The notes beneath the pieces were generated by a model. The model was not told where the DNA came from and searched no databases. It was given only the letters and a program-made list of their open reading frames with translations. Of a stretch of 64,000 nt of DNA, positions 51,901 to 60,311 are shown piece by piece. The DNA comes from Oceanibacterium hippocampi (GTDB lineage: Bacteria > Pseudomonadota > Alphaproteobacteria > Sneathiellales > Sneathiellaceae): positions 2,000,335 to 2,064,334 of the forward strand of contig NZ_FWFR01000001.1 in assembly GCF_900172325.1 (NCBI RefSeq), written 5' to 3'. The translations under genes were made by a program, and so were the position numbers. Numbering within the stretch: position 1 is the first letter of the stretch; every line of letters starts with the position of its first letter.

Positions 51901-53301
51901 GCGATCGAGGGTGGTGGCGGCGCGGCGCTCGATATCAACGGCAAGGCGACGCTGGGCGCCGACCTGACGCTCATGCCGTTCGCCTTCACGCCGCGTGACG
52001 ACGGTCAACTGGCCGGCGACATCCGCGCCAGCTCGGACCTTGCCGAACTGAGCGTCTGGATCTTCCCGGAGGACCGGCGCGTCGGCGGCCGTCTCGATCT
52101 CGATGCGCGGGTTCGCGGAACTGCCGGCACGCCGATCGTGGAGGGTCGTCTTGCCCTTGCCGACGGCGTGTTCGAGGATTCCCTGCTCGGCCTCCGGATC
52201 GATGACATCACGGTTGCCGCGACCGGTTCCGGCGACCGTCTCGAACTGACGACGCTCGGCGCGACGACGCCGAACGGCGGCACGATCGGCGGCGAGGGGT
52301 CGCTGGTTCTGGGCTCGGACGGGGTCTGGACGAGTGCGCTGAAGCTCCGCGCCGACAAGGCCCAGCTCGCCGCCCTCGACATCGCCACCGTCGTCGCCAG
52401 TGCCGATCTCGGTCTGGATGGCCGGCTCGACGCGCTGGAACTGGCGGGGACGGTGACGATCGACAGCGCCGAGATCCGTATTCCCGAGACGCTGCCGGTC
52501 GACATCCCGACGGTCGAGATCCGGGAAGTGAACAACGGCACGCCGGTCAACGAGCCGACGCCGGAGGAAGAGGGCGCCGTGGCGATGACGGCCGCGCTCG
52601 ACGTCAAGGTTCTGGTCCCGCAGGGGGTCTTTGTTCGCGGCCGCGGCATCGATGTCGAGTTCGGCGGTGAGATCGATGTCGGCGGTACCACCGCCGACCC
52701 GTCGGCGAGCGGGGCACTCGGGCTCCGGCGCGGCACGATGGATCTGCTGGGCCGTTCCTTCACCTTCGACAAGGGCACGATCAGCTTCGAGAATGCGCCG
52801 GCCGAAGAACCGGAAGTCGATATCGAGGCGTCGGCCGGCGACCAGAGCTTCAAGGCGATCGTCTCGGTGACCGGGCCGGTCTCGAAGCCGGAGATCGCGG
52901 TCAGCTCGGAGCCCGAACTGCCACAGGACGAGGTGATCGCCCGGCTCCTGTTCGGCAAGAGTGCGGGCGAACTCTCGGCCCTCGAGGCCGCCCAGCTCGC
53001 CGCGTCGGCCGCCAAGCTCGCCGGAGTCGGCGGTGGCGGCCGCGATTACGTGGGCGACGTCCGCGACCGGCTCGGTCTCGACGTGCTGCGCTTCTCCGGC
53101 GGCGATGCGGGCGGCGGCCCGGCGGTCGAGGCCGGACGCTATGTCGCCGACGGGGTCTTCGTCGGCGTCAAGCAGGGCGCCGAGGCGGGCTCCAGCAAGG
53201 TGACGGTCGAGGTCGAGGTGACGCCCAACATCACGGTCGAGAGCAGCGTCGGCGCGCAGTCCCAGGGCAACGTCGGCGTCCGCATGGAATGGGACTATTG
53301 A
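48916..53301 (+). CDS. tamB: Translocation and assembly module protein TamB (DUF490)
   Basis: A giant inner-membrane-anchored periplasmic protein thought to bridge to the outer membrane and move lipids or proteins. The product is 1461 residues. The N-terminal anchor is LIRILLIVLVLLVPLGVTVVALL. The middle is a long run of Ala/Asp/Gly/Leu-rich beta repeats, as in AsmA-like lipid-transfer proteins. The C-terminal DUF490 part reads GTMDLLGRSFTFDKGTISFENAPAEEPEVDIEAS, VSGPVSKPEIAVSSEPELPQDEVIARLLFGKS and ends in VGAQSQGNVGVRMEWDY. It is directly coupled to tamA. Confidence 0.95.
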   Translation: MMRRRLIRILLIVLVLLVPLGVTVVALLDSDYARRKAIALAVDAAAEAGVRLEIDALDWSLGGRFSVTGLRLADGRGPFLSLDRLDLDWRPGALLDRRVEVGRLALGNLDILRAPELPPAEPAPAEPAGDGGLLPELPVDIVLESLTAERIGFGEPLFGQAMAIDLDASASLLRALPEMTATVRSKVIEGGEGTLALDLGFAPATDRLQLSLDLAEPENGIVAGLLALDGRPPVSLAVTGNGSLSDWTGDIALAAGPDLALDGPLSIRAVEGGAHRLVLTGRGRVAALLPPEALEAAGEVRSLSLAATVDDAGAAREIVLSLDLPAGQLRLSGAVDPTAGDLDMRYSLLLPDGAALADLTGGAVFRDGRLDGHAGGTISSPSVEARMTLGSPGLDSMAADSVRLDLQATTGQDGALAFTLAGVIARPTLGDPALDPLLADGVTLDAAGSLDGAYQQLRLERIALQAAAATLGGEGELALDSGEGRISARLDAPTLDRYAALAGIALSGAGGLDIGADLGDFGATGSADIRYRLAPLKLGIPEADRLLVKGASGSARAAWQADGAVDLSSLSLDLDGLSLTADGRLAADGALKAKADIALSDLARLRIDGLAGRLDIAATASGTIEAPTARVVLSSPELVYGAERLQALKATVTGALPADGPSANLDLAARLRDQEITARGDLRTGKDGRISVDAVRVSLPGTDIEAELQLDPETMLASGDVRIRASDLTPAGRLAGLDIGGRLGADILLTADGRQGLGYGLRAEDLRLEGESVLTVGSIESSGAVGDLLALDGIDASASLRDLDAGGARIAEAEASVAGALSAVSFRASASGEAEMPFRVETAGRYGAVDTGQQVDIAQFSGAFGSIDFAAGKPFRLTMGGSGDGGAATDLALDGLLLDVGGGRLGADLALAGEKASGAIRIDALPLGLLAAFDPPVIPKGTLTARLDLDGLVAAPVLDGEVRVAGLIVEALEDSGARPLDLTLRFGYRDRLLEAAIEGGGGAALDINGKATLGADLTLMPFAFTPRDDGQLAGDIRASSDLAELSVWIFPEDRRVGGRLDLDARVRGTAGTPIVEGRLALADGVFEDSLLGLRIDDITVAATGSGDRLELTTLGATTPNGGTIGGEGSLVLGSDGVWTSALKLRADKAQLAALDIATVVASADLGLDGRLDALELAGTVTIDSAEIRIPETLPVDIPTVEIREVNNGTPVNEPTPEEEGAVAMTAALDVKVLVPQGVFVRGRGIDVEFGGEIDVGGTTADPSASGALGLRRGTMDLLGRSFTFDKGTISFENAPAEEPEVDIEASAGDQSFKAIVSVTGPVSKPEIAVSSEPELPQDEVIARLLFGKSAGELSALEAAQLAASAAKLAGVGGGGRDYVGDVRDRLGLDVLRFSGGDAGGGPAVEAGRYVADGVFVGVKQGAEAGSSKVTVEVEVTPNITVESSVGAQSQGNVGVRMEWDY

Positions 53302-53395
53302 GCGGCGCCAGGCGCAGCCCGGTACAGGCAGCGGAAAGGCTTGGTTAACGATTGCGGGCGATAGTGGTAGCGGGCCCAGGAAAGGGTATCGGACC

Positions 53396-53731
53396 ATGCG
53401 CCACGAACTTGACAGCTTTCAGCACGAACTCGACGAACAGCGGCTGTTCCAGCAATTCGAACAGGGCATTCGCGGCGCCAACAGCAAGGCCATCGGCGAG
53501 ACGATCGGCCGGATCGATGCCGAACGCTTCCTCGCGGTCGCCGTCAAGGTGTCGGAACTCCGTGCCGCCTATCTCGCCAAGGTGGTCGCCCTCGGCGCCG
53601 CCACCCCGGAGGCGACCGGCGCCTTGCTCGACGAGCTCCGGGCCGCCCGCGGCAACTATGTCGAGGCGCTCGAGGGCTTCGGCGCGCTCCGCCATGCGCT
53701 GAAGCGCGGCTATTTCGAACTCAAGGGCTGA
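53396..53731 (+). CDS. Small uncharacterised helical protein
   Basis: The product is 111 residues and I do not recognise the family. It has no signal peptide or membrane segment and no Cys. Long amphipathic helices are likely (SFQHELDEQRLFQQFEQGIRG, then IDAERFLAVAVKVSELRAAYLAKVVALG, and TGALLDELRAARGNYVEALEGFGALRHALKRG). An AAGG-type site (GGAAAGGGTATCGG) precedes ATG 53396. It lies 95 bases after tamB and before a convergent protease gene, so a link to TamB is possible but not shown. Confidence 0.65.
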   Translation: MRHELDSFQHELDEQRLFQQFEQGIRGANSKAIGETIGRIDAERFLAVAVKVSELRAAYLAKVVALGAATPEATGALLDELRAARGNYVEALEGFGALRHALKRGYFELKG

Positions 53732-53739
53732 CGACCGGC

Positions 53740-54591
53740 CTATTTTCCTGCAAGGCCGGTATCGCCCGCCGTCGCCGGGAACGGCAGGCGGCTGTCCTGT
53801 TGCCAGTCGAGGCCCGGCAACGCCGCCTCGGCGCGGCTGACCGGCACCGCCGTGCCGACGCTGCCGCCGGTCGCCCCGGCACGGCCGTTCGAGACGCCGG
53901 CGACCCGGTAATCGCCGTCATGATGCCAGAGCAGCGGGGCGCCGGAATCGCCCGGCATGCTCGGGCAGCGATGGGCAATGAGTTCGAGGCCGCTAACGAA
54001 GCCCGGCAGTTCGCAATCGTCGGCCAGCGAGAGCGCGTGGCGCCGCACCCGGGGATAGCCGGCGAGCGCGAAGGCGCCGCCTTCGCGCGCCGCGGCCAAG
54101 TTCCGGCGTTCCAGGCGCGCGAGGCCCAGATAGCCGAGTTTGCGGCCGAGCGGGGCGTCCAGCGTGAGGATCGCCCAGTCGGCGGGGAAATGGACAACCG
54201 CTTCCATGCGGGCCGGGTCGAAATCCTTGCCTTGCCCGGTGCGGTAACTGGCGGCGCGGGCATGCGCGCTGTAGTCGCCGCGCTGGTAGCCGGCGACGAA
54301 ATGTACCGATTCCGGCGGATACCAGCGTCCGGTGCGGCGATTGAACAGGCAATGGGCAGCGGTCAGCACCAGCCGTTCGCCGATCAGGGTGCCGGTGCAA
54401 TGGCCCTGGCCGGACAGGTTGACCCGGCCGATCGTTCGCCATGGCCAGGCGCCGGCATCGACCACCGGCCGCGCCTGGACCCCGGCGACGTCCTCGCCGA
54501 GCCCCGCGGCGCCGGCCGGCGCCGGCCCGGAAAGGGCAAGGACGAGCGTGAGACAGAAGAGGGCCGCGCCGGAAACGAGCCGTCGCGACAC
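53740..54591 (-). CDS. Trypsin-like serine protease, secreted
   Basis: The product is 283 residues from GTG 54591; an open frame back to 54783 runs into the radical SAM gene and is not coding. A signal peptide (GAALFCLTLVLALSGPAPAGAA) precedes an S1-type peptidase: CTGTLIGERLVLTAAHCLFN with the catalytic His, PADWAILTLDAPLG with the Asp, and RCPSMPGDSGAPLLWHHDG with the Ser. Three Cys pairs are plausible. The C-terminus has no PDZ domain. It starts 17 bases after the radical SAM gene on the same strand, so the two may be one transcript. Confidence 0.9.
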   Translation of the reverse strand: MSRRLVSGAALFCLTLVLALSGPAPAGAAGLGEDVAGVQARPVVDAGAWPWRTIGRVNLSGQGHCTGTLIGERLVLTAAHCLFNRRTGRWYPPESVHFVAGYQRGDYSAHARAASYRTGQGKDFDPARMEAVVHFPADWAILTLDAPLGRKLGYLGLARLERRNLAAAREGGAFALAGYPRVRRHALSLADDCELPGFVSGLELIAHRCPSMPGDSGAPLLWHHDGDYRVAGVSNGRAGATGGSVGTAVPVSRAEAALPGLDWQQDSRLPFPATAGDTGLAGK

Positions 54592-54607
54592 GGCGCGCCC
54601 GGCGCCG

Positions 54608-55474
54608 TTACTCGGCGGCGTCCGAGGTGATCGGCTCCTCGACGCGGAATTCCTTCTTCCAGTCCATGGTCTTTTCCTGGACATAGACGGGATTGGCCGG
54701 GCACATGCCGCAGATCGGCTCTTCCTCGCGGGTGAGGAAATCCTCGAACTCGGCGTCGCTGCCTTCCAGTCCCAGGCTGTCATAGCGGGCGTAGTCGCGC
54801 CATTGCGGGTGATCGGTCAGGCCGAATTTCTTCAGCTGCATCGGCAGATAGGCGATCGGCGGGCATTTCCAGAGCCGGTTCTCGTGAATCTGCGGGCAGA
54901 AGCGGCAGGGACATTTCTCCCAGCTCTGGCGCGGATTCTTGTCGTCGAACGGGCGCATCGTCGAGCCGACGCCCTTGTAATAATGGCTCCAGACGTCGGT
55001 CCGGTCGTTGTGGAACAGGTTAACGCCGGTCTTCTCGCCGTGGATGTTCAGCGCGTCCTCGAACTCCCGGACCCGCTTCATGTAGGTCGGGTCCTTCGAG
55101 TGGATGGTCAGCGCGACGCGGGTGTTGGTCGCGGTCAGCGCCTCGATCAGGCCCTCGTGGCGATGCAGGAAATAGCCGTTCGTGGTGAGCTGGCGGGTCG
55201 CGTCGGGCCAGAGCTCGGCCGCGTAGTAGATCATCGGCACGAGCTGCTGGTTGAGCGTCGGTTCGCCGCCCAGCAGGCGGAACTTGCGCGGCGTGACGCG
55301 CTCGGCCCAGCTGCTCAGCCAGTCCTTGTACTGATCCAGCGAGAGTTCGCCCTTGTGATTATAATTGCTGTAGTGCCGACAGCCGTCGCAATGCAAGTTA
55401 CAGGCATGGGTGATGTGGATTTCAAGCGCCTTGATCTCAAACCGGCCATCCTTCCTGCCCACCAGGATACTCAT
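54608..55474 (-). CDS. Radical SAM protein with C-terminal cysteine cluster
   Basis: The product is 288 residues from ATG 55474, preceded by AAGGAGAACGGC. The 4Fe-4S site is CNLHCDGC (residues about 26-33) in the CxxxCxxC arrangement. FRLLGGEPTLNQQLVPMIYY has the GGEP motif that holds SAM, and RQLTTNGYFL follows. The C-terminal part has CPCRFCP, WKCPP and ICGMCP, enough Cys for at least one auxiliary cluster in a SPASM-like layout. The substrate is unknown. There is no obvious precursor peptide or transporter nearby. The gene is divergent from the quinone reductase and precedes a secreted protease. Confidence 0.85.
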   Translation of the reverse strand: MSILVGRKDGRFEIKALEIHITHACNLHCDGCRHYSNYNHKGELSLDQYKDWLSSWAERVTPRKFRLLGGEPTLNQQLVPMIYYAAELWPDATRQLTTNGYFLHRHEGLIEALTATNTRVALTIHSKDPTYMKRVREFEDALNIHGEKTGVNLFHNDRTDVWSHYYKGVGSTMRPFDDKNPRQSWEKCPCRFCPQIHENRLWKCPPIAYLPMQLKKFGLTDHPQWRDYARYDSLGLEGSDAEFEDFLTREEEPICGMCPANPVYVQEKTMDWKKEFRVEEPITSDAAE

Positions 55475-55705
55475 GCCGTTCTCCTTGTCACTTGCCGGTA
55501 CGCCGGCTTACAGGCCGCTCGCCGAAGCGCGTCGCGGCTTTCCAGAACCCGACCATTATCATATGGCATTGCCATTTGACATCATCGTTCCGGGGTTTTT
55601 TCGCGCCCCGAACCGGGCCAGCGTCCGGCTGAGATAGTGCAATGGGGCCGGCGGGTCAAACCGTGATCTTCGGCACCGCCCGACAGGATCCATCAGGAGG
55701 AACAT

Positions 55706-56695
55706 ATGCGCGCCGCATGGTACGAAAAGCCGGGCAAGGCGGAGGAGGTTCTGATCGTCGGCGAATTGCCCGATCCGGAACCCGGCCCCGGCGAGGTCCG
55801 CGTACGGATCCGCCATTCCGCGGTGAACCCGACCGACGTGAAGCGTCGCCAGACCGGTCGCGACCTGAAAGGCCACGATCGCATCGTGCCGAACAATGAC
55901 GGTGCCGGCGTCGTCGACGCGGTCGGGCCGGGGGTTTCCTCGGCCCGGATCGGCGAGCAGGTCTGGATCTTCGGCGCCCAGGCCGGCCGGGCCGGCGGGA
56001 CCGCCGCCGAGTGGACCGTGCTGCCGTCGCGCCAGGCGATCGCGCTGCCGGCCGGCGCGGGACTGGAACTCGGCGCCTCGCTCGGCGTCCCGGCGGTCAC
56101 CGCGCACGCCACGCTCGCCGCCGGTGGCGGCGTCAGGGCGGGCGAGAAGGTGCTGGTCACCGGTGCCGCCGGGCGTGTCGGGCGCATGGCCGTGCGCATG
56201 GCGCTCCGCCAGGGTGCGGAGGTCGCGGCCACCGTGCGCCGGGACGGCGACCGGGCGGAGCTGGCACCCCTGCCACCCGGGCGGGTCTTTCTCGCCGACG
56301 ATCCGGATCTCGCCGCGAAGGTACGGAATGCCCTCGGCGGCCGTGTCGAGCGCCTGGTCGATGTCGCCTTCGGCAGCAACCTGCCGGTCGCGGCCTCGCT
56401 GATCGCGGCCAACGGGGTCATCGCGACCTATGCCTCGGATGCCGCCCCGGAACCGTCGCTGCCGTTCCACAGCCTGATGTATCTCGGCGTCTCGATTCAC
56501 ATGATCGCGATCTACGCGCTGCCGAAGGCGGCGCAGGACAGGGCCTTCGCGGCGGTCACCGAGGCACTGATCGCCGGCGACCTCGATTGCCGGGTCGGTG
56601 CCCGGTTTTCCCTGGATCAGATCGCCGCCGCCCACCGGGCGATCGAGGAAGGTCGGATACGGGGTAGCGTACTGGTCGATTTTTCTGCCCAGTGA
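55706..56695 (+). CDS. NADPH:quinone reductase/zinc-free alcohol dehydrogenase family protein
   Basis: The product is 329 residues with the medium-chain dehydrogenase fold. MRAAWYEKPGKAEEVLIVGELPDPEPGPGEVRVRIRHSAVNPTDVKRR is the usual N-terminus. The NADP loop is VTGAAGRVGRMAVRMALRQGAEVAATVRR. The Cys/His zinc ligands of true alcohol dehydrogenases are absent, as in the QOR group. HPTDVK and VSSARIGEQVWIFGAQAGRAGGTAAEW support quinone/enone reduction. It stands alone, with AGGAGGAAC before its ATG. Confidence 0.92.
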   Translation: MRAAWYEKPGKAEEVLIVGELPDPEPGPGEVRVRIRHSAVNPTDVKRRQTGRDLKGHDRIVPNNDGAGVVDAVGPGVSSARIGEQVWIFGAQAGRAGGTAAEWTVLPSRQAIALPAGAGLELGASLGVPAVTAHATLAAGGGVRAGEKVLVTGAAGRVGRMAVRMALRQGAEVAATVRRDGDRAELAPLPPGRVFLADDPDLAAKVRNALGGRVERLVDVAFGSNLPVAASLIAANGVIATYASDAAPEPSLPFHSLMYLGVSIHMIAIYALPKAAQDRAFAAVTEALIAGDLDCRVGARFSLDQIAAAHRAIEEGRIRGSVLVDFSAQ

Positions 56696-56754
56696 GTGCT
56701 AAAATGGGATGTCCGTCGGGGAGGGCGGTCGGCCGCGCGGTCTCGCGGGCGTTC

Positions 56755-56786
56755 GAGAATGAGTTTGCAGGTGATAATCATTCTCA
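56755..56786. promoter_or_regulatory. Fur-box-like operator upstream of an unknown gene
   Basis: TGATAATCATTCTCA at 56772-56786 matches the Fur 7-1-7 pattern TGATAAT-N-ATTATCA at all but one position. GAGAATG at 56755-56761 is the exact reverse complement of CATTCTC at 56779-56785, so a second, overlapping half-site is present. It ends 22 bases before ATG 56808. Iron repression by Fur or a relative is predicted. Confidence 0.65.
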
Positions 56787-56807
56787 ATAGTCTTCCCTGG
56801 CTGGATT

Positions 56808-57362
56808 ATGGCCAAGTCATTCCGCGAGAGTTCGATGTCTGCCGTTGCCCCGAGTAGAGTTGCCTTTCCCGCCTCCGATGTCGACGCGCTCAGCGACAAC
56901 GAGCGGCTGCTGATCCGGTCATTCCGGCACTGGATCATCGGTTTCCTGAGCCGCGACAGCCAGCAGATGTCGCTGGCCCGGCAAAGCTACCTGCCGCGCC
57001 TGGGCGAGGCCTCCTCGCGGGCCGCGCGGGACGCCATGCAGATGCTGGTGCGCAGCCTCGCCGGGGCCGCCTCGCGCCGTATTTCCTATGCGCCGCCAAG
57101 CTGCGCCGTGCTGTCGGATGACGAGCAGCGGCTTCTCCGCCTCGTCTCGGCCTGCCAGGAAGGCAACGGCAACAAGGCGGAGGCGACGATCGTCGAACTG
57201 ACCGGCAGCGGCCCGGCCGCGCCGGTCCTGGCCGCCGCTAGCTGTCTCGCTGCGGTGCTGCACGACAACGACATGCTGCTGCCGCGCTATCCGGACACCG
57301 GGACGGGCTATTGCCCGCCGTCCGACGAGTACGTCTTCGCCGCCAGGGCCACCCTGCACTGA
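56808..57362 (+). CDS. Uncharacterised protein behind a Fur-box-like site
   Basis: The product is 184 residues and I do not recognise the family. The start may instead be the Met at 56835 (MSAVAPSR), which has a purine-rich GCGAGAG upstream. It has no signal peptide or membrane helix. The sequence is helical and Ala-rich, with conserved-looking stretches DNERLLIRSFRHWIIGFLSRD, CAVLSDDEQRLLRLVSACQEGN and AAASCLAAVLHDND. Three Cys are spread over the second half. The Fur-box-like element at 56755-56786 suggests expression under iron limitation. It is convergent with the M42 peptidase gene, only 32 bases away. Confidence 0.7.
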   Translation: MAKSFRESSMSAVAPSRVAFPASDVDALSDNERLLIRSFRHWIIGFLSRDSQQMSLARQSYLPRLGEASSRAARDAMQMLVRSLAGAASRRISYAPPSCAVLSDDEQRLLRLVSACQEGNGNKAEATIVELTGSGPAAPVLAAASCLAAVLHDNDMLLPRYPDTGTGYCPPSDEYVFAARATLH

Positions 57363-57394
57363 CGCCTTCCGGGTCGCGCCCCGATCCCGGGTTT

Positions 57395-58522
57395 TCAGTC
57401 GTCGGTCGCGACGCCCTCGATGAGCGGGAATTCCGACTGCGGGCCGAGCGCCATTTCCTCCTTCGCGAACATCGGCGGGGCCAGCATGTAGGCGGCGAGC
57501 AGGCGGGCGATCGCAATCAGCGAATCGCGATGGGTCCTCTCGTAGCCGTGGCTTGCGTCGAGGGCGAAGCAGAGCAGCGCGGTGCGGATGTCGTTGCCGG
57601 CCTCGAGCGCGGCGGCCGCGTCGCTCCGGTAATGCAGGAAGACGTCGCGCGAGTAGGGGATGTCGTGCGACTGGCAGAGCGATTCGAGGAACAGCGTCAG
57701 GTTGCGGTCGAAGGGGCCGCTCGAATCCTTCATCGCGATCGTCGCGCCATATTCGGAGGTGTACTGGCCCGGTGCGATGGTGCCGTTGTCGATCGCCACC
57801 ATTTCCGCCACCTCGCCATGCAGGACGTTGCTTGCGCCGACGCCCACTTCCTCGGAGATGGTGAACAGGAGATGTGAATCGACCGCCGGGGTGATGCCCG
57901 ACCGCTGGACGGCGCTGGCGGCCGCCAGCAGACTGGCGACACCGGCCTTGTCGTCCAGGTGGCGGGCGTTGATGAAGCCTTCCGGCGAGAATTCCGGCAC
58001 CGAATCGATGGCGACGAAATCGCCGACCCGGATGCCCAATCGGGCGATGTCTTCCTCGCTGTGGCAGCGGGCGTCGATGCGGATTTCCAGGTTGCCCCAG
58101 TCCGACGGCTGGCTGTCGATCTCGGTGTCGTAGGTGTGGCCCGAGGCTTTCAGCGGCAGGATCGTCCCGCGATATTGCAGGCCGTCCTCGCAATGGATGC
58201 TGACCCGGGCGCCCTCGGCGAAGCGCGCCGACCAGGTGCCGATCGGCACGACCCTGAGCCGCCCGTTCGGCTTCATCCCCTTGACCATCGCGCCAAGCGT
58301 GTCGAGATGCGCCGCGATCGCCCTGGTCGGGCCTTCGCCCTTGCCCCGGACCGTCGCCCGGATGGCGCCGCGGCGGGTCAGCTCGTAGGGGATGTCGAGC
58401 ATGTCGAGCTCGTGGCAGGTCTGGCGCACGATCGCATCGGTCATGCCGCTCGGGCTCGGGCAGGCGAGCAGGCTTTCCAGCACATGCTGCAGATATCCGG
58501 CGTCGATTTCGTAGTCGCTCAC
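57395..58522 (-). CDS. M42-family peptidase of the NAGGN osmoprotectant system
   Basis: The product is 375 residues from GTG 58522; the longer open frame upstream is a shadow of the ligase gene. M42 metal ligands are in AAHLDTLGAMVKGM (His), RHLDDKAGVASLLAA (Asp), TISEEVGVGASN (Glu pair), VAIDNGTIAPG (Asp) and DASHGYERTH (His). It is a fixed third member of the N-acetylglutaminylglutamine amide operon, probably involved in turnover or processing of the dipeptide. Start and previous stop overlap as GTGA. Confidence 0.93.
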   Translation of the reverse strand: MSDYEIDAGYLQHVLESLLACPSPSGMTDAIVRQTCHELDMLDIPYELTRRGAIRATVRGKGEGPTRAIAAHLDTLGAMVKGMKPNGRLRVVPIGTWSARFAEGARVSIHCEDGLQYRGTILPLKASGHTYDTEIDSQPSDWGNLEIRIDARCHSEEDIARLGIRVGDFVAIDSVPEFSPEGFINARHLDDKAGVASLLAAASAVQRSGITPAVDSHLLFTISEEVGVGASNVLHGEVAEMVAIDNGTIAPGQYTSEYGATIAMKDSSGPFDRNLTLFLESLCQSHDIPYSRDVFLHYRSDAAAALEAGNDIRTALLCFALDASHGYERTHRDSLIAIARLLAAYMLAPPMFAKEEMALGPQSEFPLIEGVATDD

Positions 58523-60297
58523 GCGGCGCTCCCCTTGTCCTGTCTGGGCTGTGTCCGCGATTGCGGGAACAGCAGGTCCACGAAACGCTCGACGGTCGGC
58601 TGCGGCTCGTGATTGGCGAGGCCTGGCCGTTCGTTCGCCTCGATGATGACGTAATCGGGTTCGCGATGGTTCGTGACCATGAAGTCCAGTCCGACAACCG
58701 GCATGTCGAGCGCCCGCGCGGCGCGGACGGCGGCGTCGGCGAGCGCCGGATGGAGCTGTTCGGTCACGTCGTGGATCGTGCCCCCGGTATGCAGGTTGGC
58801 GGCCTTGCGCACGACGATCGCCTCGTTGGCCGGCGGCACATCCTCGAGCGTGTAGCCGGCGAGGCGGACGCAGCGCTCGGTTTCCTCGTCGAGCGGGATG
58901 GCGCTCTCGCCGTCGGTCGCGGCGGCACGGCGCCGGCTCTGTTTCTCGATCAGGTCGCGGACGCTGTGCCGGCCGTCGCCCTCGATCCGCGCCGGGCGGC
59001 GGATCGCGGCGGCCACCACCCTGTGGTCGATGACGACGACGCGAAGATCCTCGCCGTCGACGAACTGCTCGAGTACCGGGCAGTCGCTGAGCGCGCAGAC
59101 CTCCTTCAGGGCATCCGCCAGTCCCTCTTCGGTCGAGATGTCGACGAAGACGCCGCGGCCCTGCTCGCCACGGGCCGGCTTGACGACGATCCGGCCATGC
59201 CGTTCCAGGAAGGCCGTGTTCTCCGCCGGGTCGCCGGCGACGATCTGTTCCGGCACCGTGAGGCCGGCCTTCGCCAGGACCCGCCGGGTCACCGTCTTGT
59301 CGTCGCAGCGGCTCATCGCGACCGCGCTGGTCAGCTCGCTCAGGGCTTCCCGGCAGGTGATCGAGCGGCCGCCATAGGTCAGCCGGAAGAAGCCGCCGGC
59401 GCCGTCGAGGACCTCGACGCCGATGCCGCGCCGCCGGGCCTCGTCGACGATGATCCGGGCATAGATGTTGAGGTCCTCGTCCTGGGCCGGGCCGATGAAG
59501 AGCTTCTCGTTGATCGGGTTCTTGCGCTTCAGGCAATAGACCGGGACCTGCTCGAAGCCGAGCTTGCCGTAAAGCGCGATCGCCTCGGCATTGTCATGCA
59601 TCACCGAGAGATCCATGAAGCTCCGCCCGCGCGCCTTGAAATGGCTGGCGAGGCGGATCACCAGGGCGCCGCCGATACCCGGCCGGCGGGCCTGCGGGTC
59701 GACGGCGAGCGCCCACAGGCTGGCGCCGTTGTCCGGATCGCCGAAGGCAGCGCGGTGATCGACGCCGGTGACGACGCCGACAATCTGGCCGTCGGCGATA
59801 TCCTCGGCGACCAGGATGACGACGGTCTCGGAATCCCGCTGCGACCAGTAGAAGCCGGCGTCGGCCGGCACCATCCGGCGGCTCAGGTAGATGCGGTTGA
59901 TCGCCGCTTCCTCGGCCTCGCTGGCCAGCGGGCGGATGACGATGCCGGACAGTGCCTCGTGCGGCCCGTCGAAACGGCGGAGCGGCAGGCGATAGGTCAG
60001 CGACGGGTCGATGAACAGCGACTGCGGCGCATGCGAGAGCACAACATGCGGTTCGCGGATGTAGAGCGCGACGTCCCGGCGGCCCTTTTCCTCGGCGTCG
60101 AGCGCCGCGGCGAGCCGGGCCGGATCGTCGAAGGTCTGGCCGAAGATCAGCCGGCCCCAGCCGCACTCGATGGCGACCTCGCGCGGCATGGCGCCGTCGC
60201 CGGCATGTTCGGGCCGCGCCCCCCAGTGCTTGAGCGAGGCCATGTGCCGGACGTCCAGCGGATCCCGTTCCTCGGCGTTCTGCGCCATCATCGTCAT
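58519..60297 (-). CDS. ngg: N-acetylglutaminylglutamine synthetase (GNAT/ATP-grasp fusion)
   Basis: The enzyme joins and acetylates two glutamines in NAGGN synthesis. The product is 592 residues from ATG 60297; ATG 60291 is equally good, since GGAGG is eight bases upstream of it. Residues 100-300 are a GNAT acetyltransferase (SLWALAVDPQARRPGIGGALVIRLASHFKARGR). Residues 330-580 are an ATP-grasp ligase (VKPARGEQGRGVFVDI, PVLEQFVDGEDLRVVVID, LHTGGTIHDVTEQL and GLDFMVTNHREPDYVIIEANERPGL). This fusion together with asnO and the M42 gene is diagnostic for the NAGGN osmolyte pathway. It is 14 bases after asnO. Confidence 0.93.
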   Translation of the reverse strand: MTMMAQNAEERDPLDVRHMASLKHWGARPEHAGDGAMPREVAIECGWGRLIFGQTFDDPARLAAALDAEEKGRRDVALYIREPHVVLSHAPQSLFIDPSLTYRLPLRRFDGPHEALSGIVIRPLASEAEEAAINRIYLSRRMVPADAGFYWSQRDSETVVILVAEDIADGQIVGVVTGVDHRAAFGDPDNGASLWALAVDPQARRPGIGGALVIRLASHFKARGRSFMDLSVMHDNAEAIALYGKLGFEQVPVYCLKRKNPINEKLFIGPAQDEDLNIYARIIVDEARRRGIGVEVLDGAGGFFRLTYGGRSITCREALSELTSAVAMSRCDDKTVTRRVLAKAGLTVPEQIVAGDPAENTAFLERHGRIVVKPARGEQGRGVFVDISTEEGLADALKEVCALSDCPVLEQFVDGEDLRVVVIDHRVVAAAIRRPARIEGDGRHSVRDLIEKQSRRRAAATDGESAIPLDEETERCVRLAGYTLEDVPPANEAIVVRKAANLHTGGTIHDVTEQLHPALADAAVRAARALDMPVVGLDFMVTNHREPDYVIIEANERPGLANHEPQPTVERFVDLLFPQSRTQPRQDKGSAA

Positions 60298-60311
60298 CTC
60301 CTCCGGCGCCG

